A stretch of 37,065 nucleotides of DNA, from contig NZ_JADOBI010000020.1 in NCBI RefSeq assembly GCF_015644585.1, positions 1-37,065 on the forward strand, in the 5' to 3' direction. A program made the position numbers and the translations under genes. The DNA is from Rahnella laticis. Lineage in GTDB: Bacteria; Pseudomonadota; Gammaproteobacteria; Enterobacterales; Enterobacteriaceae. The notes under the pieces are model-generated. The model did no database searches. It was given only the letters and a program-made list of their open reading frames with translations, and was not told where the DNA came from. How positions within the stretch are numbered: the first letter of the stretch is position 1; each line of letters begins with the position of its first letter. Shown piece by piece: positions 26,620-35,588 of this stretch.

Positions 26620-27828
26620 ATGACCACGAACACTGACCGCGCGTCTGTCGCCACCGTTTGTATTGTTGGCGGCGGCCCTGCCGGATTAATGCTGGGCTAC
26701 CTGCTGGCCCGTCAGGGAATTGACGTGACGGTGCTGGAAAAACACCGGGATTTTCTGCGTGATTTTCGCGGCGACACCATTCACCCTTCGACGCTGGATA
26801 TCATCTGGCAACTGGGTTTTCTCGATGAGTTTCTCGCCCTGCCGCATCAGCGCGCGGAGAAGCTTTACGGCGAAATCAACGGCAAAGAAACCACGCTGGC
26901 AGATTTCACTCATCTGCCAACGCAGTGCAAATTCATCGCTTTTATGCCGCAATGGGATTTCCTGAATTTCATCGCCAGCAAAGCCGCCCTGCTGCCAAAT
27001 TTCCGGCTGATCCACAATGCGCAGGTGCTTTCTCTGCGGGAGAATAAATCTCAGGTAACCGGCGTTCTGGCGGACGTTAACGGTGAAACGCAGCAAATTG
27101 AAGCCGATCTGGTGGTGGGTTGTGACGGCAGAAATTCGATTGTGCGCGAGCAGGCCGGCATGGAAATACGCCGTTTCGGCGCACCGCGTGACGTGCTGTG
27201 GCTGAAAATCAATAAACGCCCGGACGACCCGCAGTGGTCGATGGGGCATCGCGGGCCGAAGAAAAACTTCATCATGATCGACCGCGGCGATTACTGGCAG
27301 TGCGGTTATTCGATTCCAAAAGACAGCCTCGACGCGCTCAAAGCACGCGGCATCCCGCCTTTTCTGGATTTGCTGACCGGGGTCTCACCGTTTGAGCGTG
27401 AGCGTCTGGGCGAAGACATTGAAAGCTGGGACGACGTGCGCCTGCTGGTGATCCGCATCGACCGTCTCAAAGAATGGGCTAAACCCGGCCTGCTATGCAT
27501 CGGCGACGCCGCGCACGCGATGTCCCCGATTGGCGGCGTCGGCGTAAATCTGGCGATTCAGGATGCCGTGGCGACCGCAAATATTATCGCGCAACCGCTG
27601 AAGTCCGGGCGTCTGACACTCCGTCACCTGAAACGCATCCAGCGGCGACGGACTTTCCCGACGTGGGCCACGCAGACGTTACAGATTATGATCAGCAAGG
27701 CCGGTCAAAAGCCCCGCAAGCGCGCCCCTTCACGGCTTGAAAGCTGGCTACGGGGGAGGAAGTTTATTCCCTTCTTGTTCGGACGGCTGATCGGAGTCGG
27801 GTTTTATCGGGAGATCCCGAAACTGTGA
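26620..27828 (+). CDS. FAD-dependent monooxygenase (UbiH/PHBH-like family)
   Basis: Flavoprotein aromatic-hydroxylase-type monooxygenase, 402 aa, predicted soluble. The N-terminal dinucleotide fold has GGGPAG at 17-22 ending with the ribose-binding Glu of VTVLEKH. RGDTIHPST, VVGCDGRNSIVRE (DG motif) and GDAAHAMSPIGGVGVNLAIQDAV (second FAD motif) follow in family order. The likely reaction is NAD(P)H- and O2-dependent hydroxylation, but the substrate cannot be told. AGG lies seven bases before the ATG. The gene is monocistronic, divergent from gntR and preceded by a strong Fur-box match, so it is probably induced under iron limitation. Repeat copy D follows the stop. Confidence 0.88.
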   Translation: MTTNTDRASVATVCIVGGGPAGLMLGYLLARQGIDVTVLEKHRDFLRDFRGDTIHPSTLDIIWQLGFLDEFLALPHQRAEKLYGEINGKETTLADFTHLPTQCKFIAFMPQWDFLNFIASKAALLPNFRLIHNAQVLSLRENKSQVTGVLADVNGETQQIEADLVVGCDGRNSIVREQAGMEIRRFGAPRDVLWLKINKRPDDPQWSMGHRGPKKNFIMIDRGDYWQCGYSIPKDSLDALKARGIPPFLDLLTGVSPFERERLGEDIESWDDVRLLVIRIDRLKEWAKPGLLCIGDAAHAMSPIGGVGVNLAIQDAVATANIIAQPLKSGRLTLRHLKRIQRRRTFPTWATQTLQIMISKAGQKPRKRAPSRLESWLRGRKFIPFLFGRLIGVGFYREIPKL

Positions 27829-27856
27829 GCGTGAGACGCACCAGGCTGGTTAAAGG

Positions 27857-28445
27857 CAGACTGAGTAGGTTTCGGTTTTTCAATTGCAGTGATCGCTCAG
27901 CGGCTGACGCCGAAACCGACCAAAGAGGGCTATGACGAGCCCTCTTTGGAATCTCCGCGTCTTTTTACAACACGTGCTATCGCTGGCTGGCTATGTTTCA
28001 GCAGTTCCGGCTATTGCCGCAAAATCCCGCCGCTGCGCGGTTCCCTCCCGTCGGGTTACAAACCGCGCGAAGAGATACGCGGTTTTTCACCTCTCCATAC
28101 GGCGTGATTTTTGAAAGCGGCCAATGGCTTTTAAAAACAGAAAAAGCAGCCGTATACATCATTCGAATTGCATAGCCTCCGGCCGCTTTCAGAAAGCTTG
28201 CCGAGCGAAGTGTTTCGAGACCTGTGGCTCGAAACCGAGTGAGGGAACCGCGTAGCGGCAAGTTTTCGCGGCAATAAGAGGAGTTACTGAAACATAGCCA
28301 GCGAGCGATAGCGCGCAGTGAAAGAGCCCGGGATTCTCAAGGGGCGCGGCGACAGGCGCTCCTTGAGGCCAGTTTGGGTGGCAACCCAAGGTCTTGACCT
28401 TAAGCCAGCTTGGGCCGCAACCCAGGCTCCTGACCCGAGCGAGCA
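27857..28445. repeat. Dispersed intergenic repeat, copy D (two inverted arms)
   Basis: It lies between the monooxygenase and dcuC. The left arm (minus orientation, about 27857-28115) has the tail motif CAATTGCAGTGATC, hairpin 27920-27931/27938-27949 (CCAAAGAGGGCT stem), a core with CCGCCGCTGCGCGG and the CCGCG...CGCGG inner hairpin. The spacer has GTGATTTTTGAAAGCGGCCA. The right arm (28174-28445, plus orientation) has TTTCGAG...CTCGAAA, core GGGAACCGCGTAGCGGC, hairpin 28336-28347/28356-28367 and mini-hairpin 28374-28389. Bases 28297-28392 are the exact reverse complement of 19481-19576. Bases 28174-28222 equal 19774-19822. I see no convincing gene. Confidence 0.88.
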
Positions 28446-28518
28446 CCGCAAAAACCGTCTCGTGATGTCGGTCATACATCACAAATATCAATCCTCTCCC
28501 CTATTTCATCACCGATAA

Positions 28519-28532
28519 TTGATAAGCGTCAT
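28519..28532 (+). promoter_or_regulatory. Candidate FNR site upstream of dcuC
   Basis: TTGAT-AAGC-GTCAT matches the FNR consensus TTGAT-N4-ATCAA at 8 of 10 positions and lies 75 bp before the dcuC ATG. E. coli dcuC is FNR-activated, which supports the reading. I could not fix the promoter hexamers. Confidence 0.5.
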
Positions 28533-28606
28533 TACGCCGGACCCGTTAATTGTTCAAAGTGCCCGCCTTTCATTTGGATCCAAATTTAATCTCGGGGAAT
28601 ACATGT

Positions 28607-29971
28607 ATGACAGAGTTATTGATAGGTCTGGTGGTCGCCGTGTTTGTCGGGCGGTACATCATCAAGGGATATTCGCCAACCGGCGTACTGATGGTTGGCG
28701 GTTTATTACTGCTGATTATCAGTGCCTTAATGGGCCACAGCGTGTTGCCGGAAGGCACGAAGAGCACCGGCTGGAACGCCACGGACATCGTGGAATACGT
28801 CAAAATCCTGCTGATGAGCCGCGGTGGCGATCTCGGGATGATGATCATGATGCTGTGCGGTTTTGCGGCGTACATGACACACATCGGTGCTAACGACGTG
28901 GTGGTCAAACTCGCATCACGTCCGCTACAGATGATTAACTCGCCGTACATTCTGATGGTCGCGGCCTATATTCTGGCGTGTCTGATGTCGCTGGCGGTGT
29001 CTTCCGCAACCGGTCTCGGCGTACTGCTGATGGCGACGCTGTTCCCGATTATGGTGAACGTCGGGATCAGCCGCGGCGCGGCGGCGGCGATTTGTGCGTC
29101 TCCGGCGGCCATTATTCTTTCCCCGACGTCCGGCGATGTGGTGCTGGCGGCGCAGGCGGCCAACATGCCGCTGGTCGATTTTGCCTTCAAAGTCACCCTG
29201 CCGATTTCAATTGCCGCCATTGTGGCGATGGCCGTCGCGCATTTCTTCTGGCAACGTTATCTGGATAAACGCGATACCGCCGTGGTAGATAGCGTGGATT
29301 CCAACAAAGATGACGTCATTGAAACCAATGCCCCGGCGTTTTACGCTATTTTGCCTTTCACACCGATTATCGGGGTGCTGATTTTTGACGGTAAATGGGG
29401 GCCGAATCTGCACATCATTACCATCCTGGTGATCTGCATGGTACTGACTGCACTGATCGAAACAGTGCGAAACCGCAACGGGAAAGCCGTATTTGCCGGG
29501 CTGGATGTGGCGTACCGTGGCATGGCGGATGCGTTTGCTAACGTCGTGATGCTGCTGGTGGCGGCAGGCGTTTTCGCGCAGGGTCTGAGCACCGTCGGCT
29601 TTATCAGCAGCCTGATCGGGCTGGCACAAAACTTCGGTTCCGGCAGCATTATTATGATGCTGGTGCTGGTCACCATCACCGTGCTGGCGGCCATGACGAC
29701 CGGCTCGGGCAATGCATCGTTTTATGCGTTCGTGGAACTTATCCCGAAACTGGCGGCGAAAATGGGTATCAACCCGGAATATCTGGTGATCCCGATGTTG
29801 CAGGCGTCTAACCTCGGCCGCACCATTTCACCGGTCTCCGGCGTCGTGGTTGCCGTAGCGGGTATGGCAAAAATCTCCCCGTTCGAAGTGGTAAAGCGCA
29901 CCTCCGTACCGGTTCTCGTCGGGCTGATAGTGGTTATTGTCGCCACAGAAATTCTGGTTCCTGTTCACTAA
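28607..29971 (+). CDS. dcuC: Anaerobic C4-dicarboxylate transporter DcuC
   Basis: Inner-membrane carrier that mainly exports succinate during fermentation, with some fumarate/succinate exchange. It has 454 aa (461 in E. coli), about 12 hydrophobic segments. It follows E. coli DcuC through long blocks such as DIVEYVKILLMSRGGDLGMM, SSATGLGVLLMATLFP, ASNLGRTISPVSGVVVAVAG and SPFEVVKRTSVPVLVGL. I prefer the ATG at 28607 (GGGGA upstream; the protein then starts MTELLIG as in the family) over the in-frame ATG at 28550. Transcription is likely anaerobic, given the FNR-like site upstream. Confidence 0.95.
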   Translation: MTELLIGLVVAVFVGRYIIKGYSPTGVLMVGGLLLLIISALMGHSVLPEGTKSTGWNATDIVEYVKILLMSRGGDLGMMIMMLCGFAAYMTHIGANDVVVKLASRPLQMINSPYILMVAAYILACLMSLAVSSATGLGVLLMATLFPIMVNVGISRGAAAAICASPAAIILSPTSGDVVLAAQAANMPLVDFAFKVTLPISIAAIVAMAVAHFFWQRYLDKRDTAVVDSVDSNKDDVIETNAPAFYAILPFTPIIGVLIFDGKWGPNLHIITILVICMVLTALIETVRNRNGKAVFAGLDVAYRGMADAFANVVMLLVAAGVFAQGLSTVGFISSLIGLAQNFGSGSIIMMLVLVTITVLAAMTTGSGNASFYAFVELIPKLAAKMGINPEYLVIPMLQASNLGRTISPVSGVVVAVAGMAKISPFEVVKRTSVPVLVGLIVVIVATEILVPVH

Positions 29972-29992
29972 TTCCCTTCTGCCAATCTATCC

Positions 29993-30028
29993 ATCAATAT
30001 CCCCTAAAAAAATGAAGGGGATATTGAT
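29993..30028 (+). terminator. Perfect 13-bp stem after dcuC
   Basis: ATCAATATCCCCT (29993-30005) pairs perfectly with AGGGGATATTGAT (30016-30028) around a ten-base A-rich loop, 21 bases after the dcuC stop. No T-run follows, so it may be a rho-dependent end, a 3' stabiliser or an intrinsic terminator of low efficiency. Confidence 0.6.
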
Positions 30029-30140
30029 CACATAAATACGATATGGGCTAATACCAACTCAGGTTAAGCTACTGCGCCTTGAAGGTCGGGGAAAACGCCC
30101 CGTCTGAGTGATGGCGAAATCCGCGTAATATAGGCTTTTT

Positions 30141-30581
30141 ATGTCGAATAATCCGGGCTACAAACGAATCGGCGGGTGGTTACTGGCCCCGATGGCGTAT
30201 CTGATTGTCACGCTGCTGAGCGTTGTATTAATGCTGTTCCTGTTTTCAATGGCCATATTTATGCCGGAATCACGCGAATATTTAATCACCAATTCGCAGG
30301 CATTTACGCTGCAATGGTATTTCTCCGTGGTGACCACATTAGCGATGGGGTTATTTACCGTTGCGGTTCTCTGGCAATTTTGTAAGCGTGCCAGAGCGTT
30401 ACCAAAAATGTATATTATCTGGTTGCTGTGTACGGTATTGCTGGCGGTAAAAGCCTTTGCATTCTCGCCGGTTACCGATGATCTGGCCGTGCGTAACTTG
30501 CTGTTACCCTTATTGGCTGCTGCGGTGTTTGTGCCTTATTTCAAGCGCTCACTGCGGGTGAAAGAAACCTTCACGGAATAA
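30141..30581 (+). CDS. ydgK: YdgK, DUF2569 inner-membrane protein
   Basis: Small inner-membrane protein of 146 aa with four hydrophobic segments (about 12-34, 54-76, 92-110 and 116-132). The start YKRIGGWLLAPMAYLIVTLL has the IGGWLL signature of DUF2569. Its place directly upstream of rsxA is that of E. coli ydgK. Its function is unknown, though co-location with the Rsx complex suggests a link. It ends 39 bp before rsxA and may be the first gene of the operon. The ATG has a short AGG six bases upstream. Confidence 0.88.
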   Translation: MSNNPGYKRIGGWLLAPMAYLIVTLLSVVLMLFLFSMAIFMPESREYLITNSQAFTLQWYFSVVTTLAMGLFTVAVLWQFCKRARALPKMYIIWLLCTVLLAVKAFAFSPVTDDLAVRNLLLPLLAAAVFVPYFKRSLRVKETFTE

Positions 30582-30620
30582 CCCTGAAGTTTTAATGTTT
30601 ATTATGTCCGGGCAATTGTC

Positions 30621-31202
30621 ATGACCTCTTACTTATTACTGTTTGTCGGCACCATGCTGGTGAATAACTTTGTTCTGGTGAAGTTCCTCGGACTTTGCCC
30701 GTTTATGGGCGTGTCCAAAAAACTGGAATCCGCCATCGGCATGGGCCTGGCGACCACGTTCGTGATCACCTTGTCGAATATCTGTTCGTGGATGGTCAAC
30801 ACCTTCATTCTGATGCCGCTGGGCCTGGTGTATCTGCGCACCATGGCATTCATTCTGGTGATCGCCGTCGTCGTGCAGTTCACCGAAATGGTCGTGCGCA
30901 AAACCAGCCCGTCGCTGTATCGCCTGCTGGGTATTTTCCTGCCGCTTATCACCACAAACTGCGCCGTGCTCGGCGTGGCGCTGCTTAACATCAACCAGCA
31001 GCTGAATTTCATGCAGTCCGCGCTCTACGGTTTCGCCGCCTCACTCGGCTTCTCGCTGGTGATGGTGCTGTTTGCCGCCATTCGTGAGCGTCTGGTTGTC
31101 GCTGACGTGCCTGCACCCTTCAAAGGTTCTTCGATTGCGCTGGTCACGGCGGGCCTGATGTCACTGGCCTTTATGGGCTTCACGGGTCTGGTGAAATTCT
31201 GA
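30621..31202 (+). CDS. rsxA: RsxA, electron-transfer complex subunit (RnfA homologue)
   Basis: Inner-membrane subunit of the Rsx complex, which keeps SoxR reduced and so switches off the superoxide response. It has 193 aa, the same length as E. coli RsxA, and six hydrophobic segments. [20 protein letters not shown] and [12 protein letters not shown] carry the conserved cysteines of the RnfA/RnfE (NqrE/NqrD) pair that bind a membrane [2Fe-2S] cluster in this family. Its stop overlaps the rsxB ATG by one base (TGATG). Confidence 0.97.
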   Translation: MTSYLLLFVGTMLVNNFVLVKFLGLCPFMGVSKKLESAIGMGLATTFVITLSNICSWMVNTFILMPLGLVYLRTMAFILVIAVVVQFTEMVVRKTSPSLYRLLGIFLPLITTNCAVLGVALLNINQQLNFMQSALYGFAASLGFSLVMVLFAAIRERLVVADVPAPFKGSSIALVTAGLMSLAFMGFTGLVKF

Positions 31203-31768
31203 TGTTTGAATTATGGGTAGCGATTGGCGCGCTGACCGCACTGGCGCTGGTTTTTGGCCTGCTGCTGGGTTACGCATCGCGTCGTTTTGCCGTTGAAGGC
31301 AACCCGGTTGTCGATCAGATTGACGATATCCTGCCACAAAGCCAGTGTGCGCAATGCGGTTATCCCGGCTGTAAACCTTACGCCGAAGCCGTGGCCAATG
31401 GCGACAACATCAACAAATGTGTGCCGGGCGGCGAAGCGGTCATGCTCAAGCTGGCCACCCTGCTCAACGTCGAGCCACAGCCGATGGGCGAAGACGTCGC
31501 CGCCGCTGTGCCGGTGCGTAAAGTGGCGTACATCGACGAAAGCAACTGTATCGGCTGCACCAAATGCATTCAGGCCTGCCCGGTCGATGCGATTGTGGGC
31601 GCGACCCGCGCCGTGCACACCGTAATTACGGATTTATGTACCGGCTGTGACCTGTGCGTCGCGCCGTGCCCGACGGACTGCATCGAAATGCTGCCGATCA
31701 AAACCACCACCGCAAACTGGAAGTGGGATTTGCAATCCATTCCGGTTCAGGTCATCCATGCGGAGTAA
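31202..31768 (+). CDS. rsxB: RsxB, iron-sulfur subunit (RnfB homologue)
   Basis: Ferredoxin-like subunit of the Rsx complex, 188 aa (192 in E. coli). An N-terminal membrane anchor (about 3-24) is followed by a four-cysteine cluster domain (C49, C52, C57 and C73 in [13 protein letters not shown]...NKCVPGG). Two bacterial ferredoxin [4Fe-4S] motifs follow, [12 protein letters not shown] and [12 protein letters not shown]. It passes electrons between the soluble donor side and the membrane subunits. It is translationally coupled to rsxA. Confidence 0.97.
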   Translation: MFELWVAIGALTALALVFGLLLGYASRRFAVEGNPVVDQIDDILPQSQCAQCGYPGCKPYAEAVANGDNINKCVPGGEAVMLKLATLLNVEPQPMGEDVAAAVPVRKVAYIDESNCIGCTKCIQACPVDAIVGATRAVHTVITDLCTGCDLCVAPCPTDCIEMLPIKTTTANWKWDLQSIPVQVIHAE

Positions 31769-31769
31769 C

Positions 31770-33893
31770 ATGTTTAATCTGTTTGCCGCGCTCAAAAAAG
31801 ACAAAGTCTGGGACTTCGACGGTGGTATTCATCCGCCGGAAATGAAGACACAGTCGAGCCACGTTCCGCTGCGCAACGTGCCGTTGCCTGAGCGCTTTAT
31901 CATTCCCCTTCAGCAGCATCTTGGCCCTGAGGGCGAGCTGTGTGGAAAAGCCGGTGACCGGGTTTTAAAGGGCCAGCCGCTGACGACAGGCCGTGGCCGT
32001 ACCGTACCGGTTCACGCACCGACATCGGGCGTGATTACCGCCATCGAACCGCACATTACCGCGCACCCTTCCGGCCTGAAAGAACTCTGCGTTCTGATTG
32101 AAGCCGACGGGCAAGACACCTGGTGCGAACGCGACATTGTGGCCGATTACCGCCAGCTTTCTGCCGGGGATCTGAACCAGCGCATCAGCCAGGCCGGTAT
32201 CGCCGGATTGGGCGGCGCAGGTTTCCCGACTGCCAGCAAACTCGCAGGCGGCCTGACGTCCACACGCACGCTGATCCTCAACGCCGCCGAATGCGAGCCT
32301 TACATTACCGCCGATGACCGGCTGATGCAGGAACACGCGGATCAGATCCTCGAAGGCACGCGCATTCTCTGCCATATGCTCAGCCCGGAACGCGTTCTCA
32401 TTGGCATCGAAGACAATAAACCGGAAGCCATTGCGGCGTTTAAAACCGCGATTAAAGCTACGGCTCAGCAGGATCTGGCTAACGGTATCCGCTTCGAACT
32501 GCGCGTGGTGCCGACCAAGTATCCGTCCGGCGGTGCCAAACAGCTGACCAAAATTCTGACCGGCCTCGAAGTGCCGAAAGGTCATCACTCGTCGTCAATC
32601 GGCGTGCTGATGCAAAACGTCGGGACGGTTTACGCGATCAAACGCGCGATCCTCGACGGCGAACCGCTGATCGAACGCGTCGTGACGCTGACCGGCGAAG
32701 CGATGGCGAAACCCGGTAACGTCTGGGCGCGTCTGGGTACGCCGGTTTCACATCTGATGCAGGAAGGCGCGTTACAGCCGCAGGGCGATAAAAAGATGGT
32801 GATCATGGGCGGGCCGCTGATGGGCTTTACCCTGCCGTCGCTCGATGTGCCGGTCGTTAAGATCTCCAACTGCCTGCTGGCTCCGTCCGAATCGGAACTC
32901 GGCCAGCCTGAGCCGGAAGAAGCCTGTATCCGTTGCAGCCTGTGCGCGGAATCCTGTCCGGCCGGTCTACTGCCGCAGCAACTTTACTGGTTCAGCCGCG
33001 GCGAAGAACACGAAAAAGCGCGCAACCATAACCTGTTCGATTGCATCGAATGCGGCGCCTGTGCGTACGTTTGCCCGAGCAACATTCCGCTGGTGCAATA
33101 TTATCGTCAGGAAAAGGCCGAAATCCGCGCCATCGACAGCGAAACCGCCCGTGCGACCGAAGCCAAAGCGCGCTTCGAGGCCAAACAGGCGCGTATGGAA
33201 CGCGACAAAATCGCCCGCGAAGAGAAACACCAGAAAGCCGCCGTGAAGCTGAGCGAAACGCCGGTTGACGACGCGCCGGTCGCCGAAGCCGCAGGTGAAA
33301 CGGCGGAAGTGGATCCGCGTCAGGCCGCACTGGCCGCCGCCATTGCCCGCGCTAAAGCCAAAAAAGCGGCTGCCGCACAGGAAATCCCGGTCGCGTCTGA
33401 GCCGGTGCCTGAAACGCCTCCGACCGCAGAAGACGATCGCAAAGCCGCCGTGGCTGCCGCTATCGCCCGGGTAAAAGCCAAGAAAGCGGGAAATGGCGTG
33501 GTGGTGGAAGCCACCGACAGCGTGCTGAATGTTACCCCGCCAGCGCCGGCAGAAGACGACCGCAAGGCCGCCGTAGCCGCAGCGATTGCCCGCGTGAAAG
33601 CGAAGAAAGCCGCCGCCGCGCACGCCAATACTGACGAAAGCGTGACAACGTCACCGGCTGAACCTTCTGCTGACGACAAACGTAAAGCCGCTGTTGCTAC
33701 CGCCATTGCCCGTGCGAAAGCTAAAAAAGCGGCGGCGCAGAGTGACGCCGAAGAGTCCGCTGCGGAAAACGACGCATCTTCAGAACCAGACACAACACAA
33801 CAAGAAAGCGATCCACGCAAAGCCGCCGTGGCTGCTGCGATCGCCCGAGTTAAGGCCCGTAAAGCCGCTCAGACAATGTCGAACGAGGAATAG
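31770..33893 (+). CDS. rsxC: RsxC, iron-sulfur subunit with repeated Ala/Lys-rich tail (RnfC homologue)
   Basis: Peripheral Rsx subunit expected to carry electron input, 707 aa. The N-terminus [20 protein letters not shown] and HPPEMKTQS are followed by the flavin/NADH-type Rossmann region ([39 protein letters not shown]-like VPTKYPSGG) and an SLBB-like part. Two [4Fe-4S] motifs then occur, [12 protein letters not shown] and [14 protein letters not shown]. The tail from about residue 510 is charged and has five degenerate repeats. I chose the ATG at 31770 (GGAG four bases upstream). The frame is open 123 bp earlier but only over rsxB. Confidence 0.96.
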   Translation: MFNLFAALKKDKVWDFDGGIHPPEMKTQSSHVPLRNVPLPERFIIPLQQHLGPEGELCGKAGDRVLKGQPLTTGRGRTVPVHAPTSGVITAIEPHITAHPSGLKELCVLIEADGQDTWCERDIVADYRQLSAGDLNQRISQAGIAGLGGAGFPTASKLAGGLTSTRTLILNAAECEPYITADDRLMQEHADQILEGTRILCHMLSPERVLIGIEDNKPEAIAAFKTAIKATAQQDLANGIRFELRVVPTKYPSGGAKQLTKILTGLEVPKGHHSSSIGVLMQNVGTVYAIKRAILDGEPLIERVVTLTGEAMAKPGNVWARLGTPVSHLMQEGALQPQGDKKMVIMGGPLMGFTLPSLDVPVVKISNCLLAPSESELGQPEPEEACIRCSLCAESCPAGLLPQQLYWFSRGEEHEKARNHNLFDCIECGACAYVCPSNIPLVQYYRQEKAEIRAIDSETARATEAKARFEAKQARMERDKIAREEKHQKAAVKLSETPVDDAPVAEAAGETAEVDPRQAALAAAIARAKAKKAAAAQEIPVASEPVPETPPTAEDDRKAAVAAAIARVKAKKAGNGVVVEATDSVLNVTPPAPAEDDRKAAVAAAIARVKAKKAAAAHANTDESVTTSPAEPSADDKRKAAVATAIARAKAKKAAAQSDAEESAAENDASSEPDTTQQESDPRKAAVAAAIARVKARKAAQTMSNEE
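33309..33875 (+). repeat. Five coding repeats in the rsxC tail
   Basis: The unit (D)[18 protein letters not shown] occurs five times, starting near 33312, 33432, 33555, 33675 and 33810. It is separated by variable acidic/Pro-rich linkers of about 20-27 residues. E. coli RsxC has a comparable [18 protein letters not shown] tail, so the feature is family-typical with a variable copy number. The DNA of the copies differs at many third positions, so the repeats are old or selected at protein level. Confidence 0.9.
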
Positions 33894-34946
33894 ATGGCCT
33901 TCAGGATCGCAAGTTCACCTTTTACACATAACCGCCAAAATACCAGCACCATCATGATGATGGTGATTCTGGCGTGTATTCCGGGTCTGATCGCTCAGAT
34001 TTGGTTTTTCGGCTACGGAACGCTGGTTCAGCTCGCACTGGCTATCGTGATTGCTTTACTGGCAGAAGGTGCTGTTTTGCAGCTGCGCAAGCAGCCGGTA
34101 AAAAAACGTCTGGGCGATAACAGCGCCCTGCTGACGGCTATTTTGATCGGCATCAGCCTTCCGCCGCTCGGCCCGTGGTGGATGGTGGTGCTTGGCACGT
34201 TTTTCGCCATCATCATCGCCAAACAGCTGTATGGCGGTCTGGGGCAAAACCCGTTTAACCCGGCGATGGTAGGTTATGTGGTGCTGCTGATTTCTTTCCC
34301 GGTGCAGATGACCACCTGGCTGCCGCCGGACGCGCTGCAACATCATCACGTCAGCTTCACCGATACGCTGCTGACCATTTTTACCGGCCACAGCGGGCAG
34401 GATCTGACCGCCTATCAGTTGCAGATGAACGTGGATGGCGTGACGCAGGCGACGCCGCTGGATGCATTTAAAACCGGCTTACGCTCCGGCCATACCGCCG
34501 ATCAGATTCTGGCAACACCGCTGTTTGGCGGCACGCTGGCGGGTCTGGGCTGGCAGTGGATTAACCTCGGTTTTCTGGCCGGTGGCCTGTTCCTGATGTG
34601 GCGTAAAATCATCAGCTGGCACATTCCGGTGGCGATGCTTGGCATGCTGGCGTTCTGCGCCGCCATCGCGTGGGGTCTGGCACCGGAAAGCTATTCTTCA
34701 CCGCTGGTCGGCCTGTTCTCCGGTGCGACCATGCTCGGTGCTTTCTTTATCGCCACCGACCCGGTCACGGCGTCCACCACGCCAAAAGGCCGTCTGGTTT
34801 TCGGTGCATTAATTGGTTTGCTGGTGTGGCTTATCCGCACGTACGGCGGATATCCTGACGGCGTGGCTTTTGCCGTTTTACTGGCCAACATTACCGTGCC
34901 GCTCATTGACCACTACACTCAACCACGTGTTTACGGGCATCGCTGA
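33894..34946 (+). CDS. rsxD: RsxD, flavinylated membrane subunit (RnfD homologue)
   Basis: Integral membrane subunit of the Rsx complex, 350 aa, eight to ten hydrophobic segments. T187, in [10 protein letters not shown], coincides with the threonine that carries covalent FMN in Vibrio cholerae Rnf[14 protein letters not shown] and [20 protein letters not shown] are also family blocks. The C-terminus [20 protein letters not shown] is nearly as in E. coli. The ATG directly abuts the rsxC stop, and GAGGA precedes it. Confidence 0.96.
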   Translation: MAFRIASSPFTHNRQNTSTIMMMVILACIPGLIAQIWFFGYGTLVQLALAIVIALLAEGAVLQLRKQPVKKRLGDNSALLTAILIGISLPPLGPWWMVVLGTFFAIIIAKQLYGGLGQNPFNPAMVGYVVLLISFPVQMTTWLPPDALQHHHVSFTDTLLTIFTGHSGQDLTAYQLQMNVDGVTQATPLDAFKTGLRSGHTADQILATPLFGGTLAGLGWQWINLGFLAGGLFLMWRKIISWHIPVAMLGMLAFCAAIAWGLAPESYSSPLVGLFSGATMLGAFFIATDPVTASTTPKGRLVFGALIGLLVWLIRTYGGYPDGVAFAVLLANITVPLIDHYTQPRVYGHR

Positions 34947-34955
34947 GGAAGAATT

Positions 34956-35588
34956 ATGTTAGCTACAATGCGACGCCACGGCCTGATTCTGGCTTTTTTT
35001 GGCGCACTGATGACCGGCATGACCGCCATCGTAAACCTGCTGACCAAACCGACGATTGAACATCAGGCGCTGTTACAGCAAAAAACGTTGTTTGATCAGG
35101 TGATCCCGACCAGCGTTTACGATAACAACATGCAGGACGAATGTTACAACGTCACCGATGAATCGCTCGGTACCGCTACGCCGCACCGCATGTATCTGGC
35201 GCGCAAAAGCGGTGAACCTGTGGCTGCCGTGGTGGAAACCACCGCGCCGGACGGTTATTCCGGCGCAATCCAGCTGCTGGTCGCCGCTGATTTCCATGGC
35301 AAAGTCTACGGCTCCCGCGTGCTCGAACAGCATGAAACGCCGGGGCTGGGTGACAAAATTGAAGTGCGTATTTCTGACTGGATCAAGCATTTCGCCAACG
35401 AAACCGTGAACGGCGCCAGCGACCCGCGCTGGGCTGTGAAGAAAGATGGCGGCGTGTTTGATCAGTTTACCGGCGCGACCATTACCCCGCGCGCTGTCGT
35501 GCGTTCGGTAAAACGCACGGCGTTATTTATCGGGACGGTGCCGTCTCAGCTTTCCCACCTCACCCCTTGTGGAGCCCGTGATGAGTGA
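34956..35588 (+). CDS. rsxG: RsxG, periplasm-facing flavinylated subunit (RnfG homologue)
   Basis: Single N-terminal membrane anchor (about 10-30) and an FMN-binding domain on the periplasmic side, 210 aa. The flavinylation motif FTGAT places T175 exactly where V. cholerae RnfG carries its [14 protein letters not shown] is the other family signature. It starts 9 bp after rsxD (GAGGAAG upstream) and its end overlaps rsxE by 8 bp. Also known as rnfG. Covalent attachment needs the flavin transferase ApbE, which is not in this window. Confidence 0.96.
   Translation: MLATMRRHGLILAFFGALMTGMTAIVNLLTKPTIEHQALLQQKTLFDQVIPTSVYDNNMQDECYNVTDESLGTATPHRMYLARKSGEPVAAVVETTAPDGYSGAIQLLVAADFHGKVYGSRVLEQHETPGLGDKIEVRISDWIKHFANETVNGASDPRWAVKKDGGVFDQFTGATITPRAVVRSVKRTALFIGTVPSQLSHLTPCGARDE

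Noticed and set aside
27857-28445. Insertion sequence or MITE with transposase
   Set aside because: No transposase frame and no clear terminal inverted repeats with target duplication could be identified; mobility remains unproven.
28189-28491. About 100-aa minus-strand frames in copies C (19789-20100) and D (28189-28491) ending in the same VSKHFARQAF
   Set aside because: Again repeat arms in the same orientation. The variable hairpins inside change the protein entirely, and no start signal is seen. Kept as repeat, though expression could be tested.
28550-28606. Upstream extension of dcuC from the ATG at 28550
   Set aside because: The added residues have no family counterpart, and the ATG at 28607 has the better ribosome-binding site.
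32967-33623. Gly/Phe-rich minus-strand frame opposite the rsxC tail
   Set aside because: Its repeats are the reverse reading of the Ala/Lys coding repeats of RsxC.
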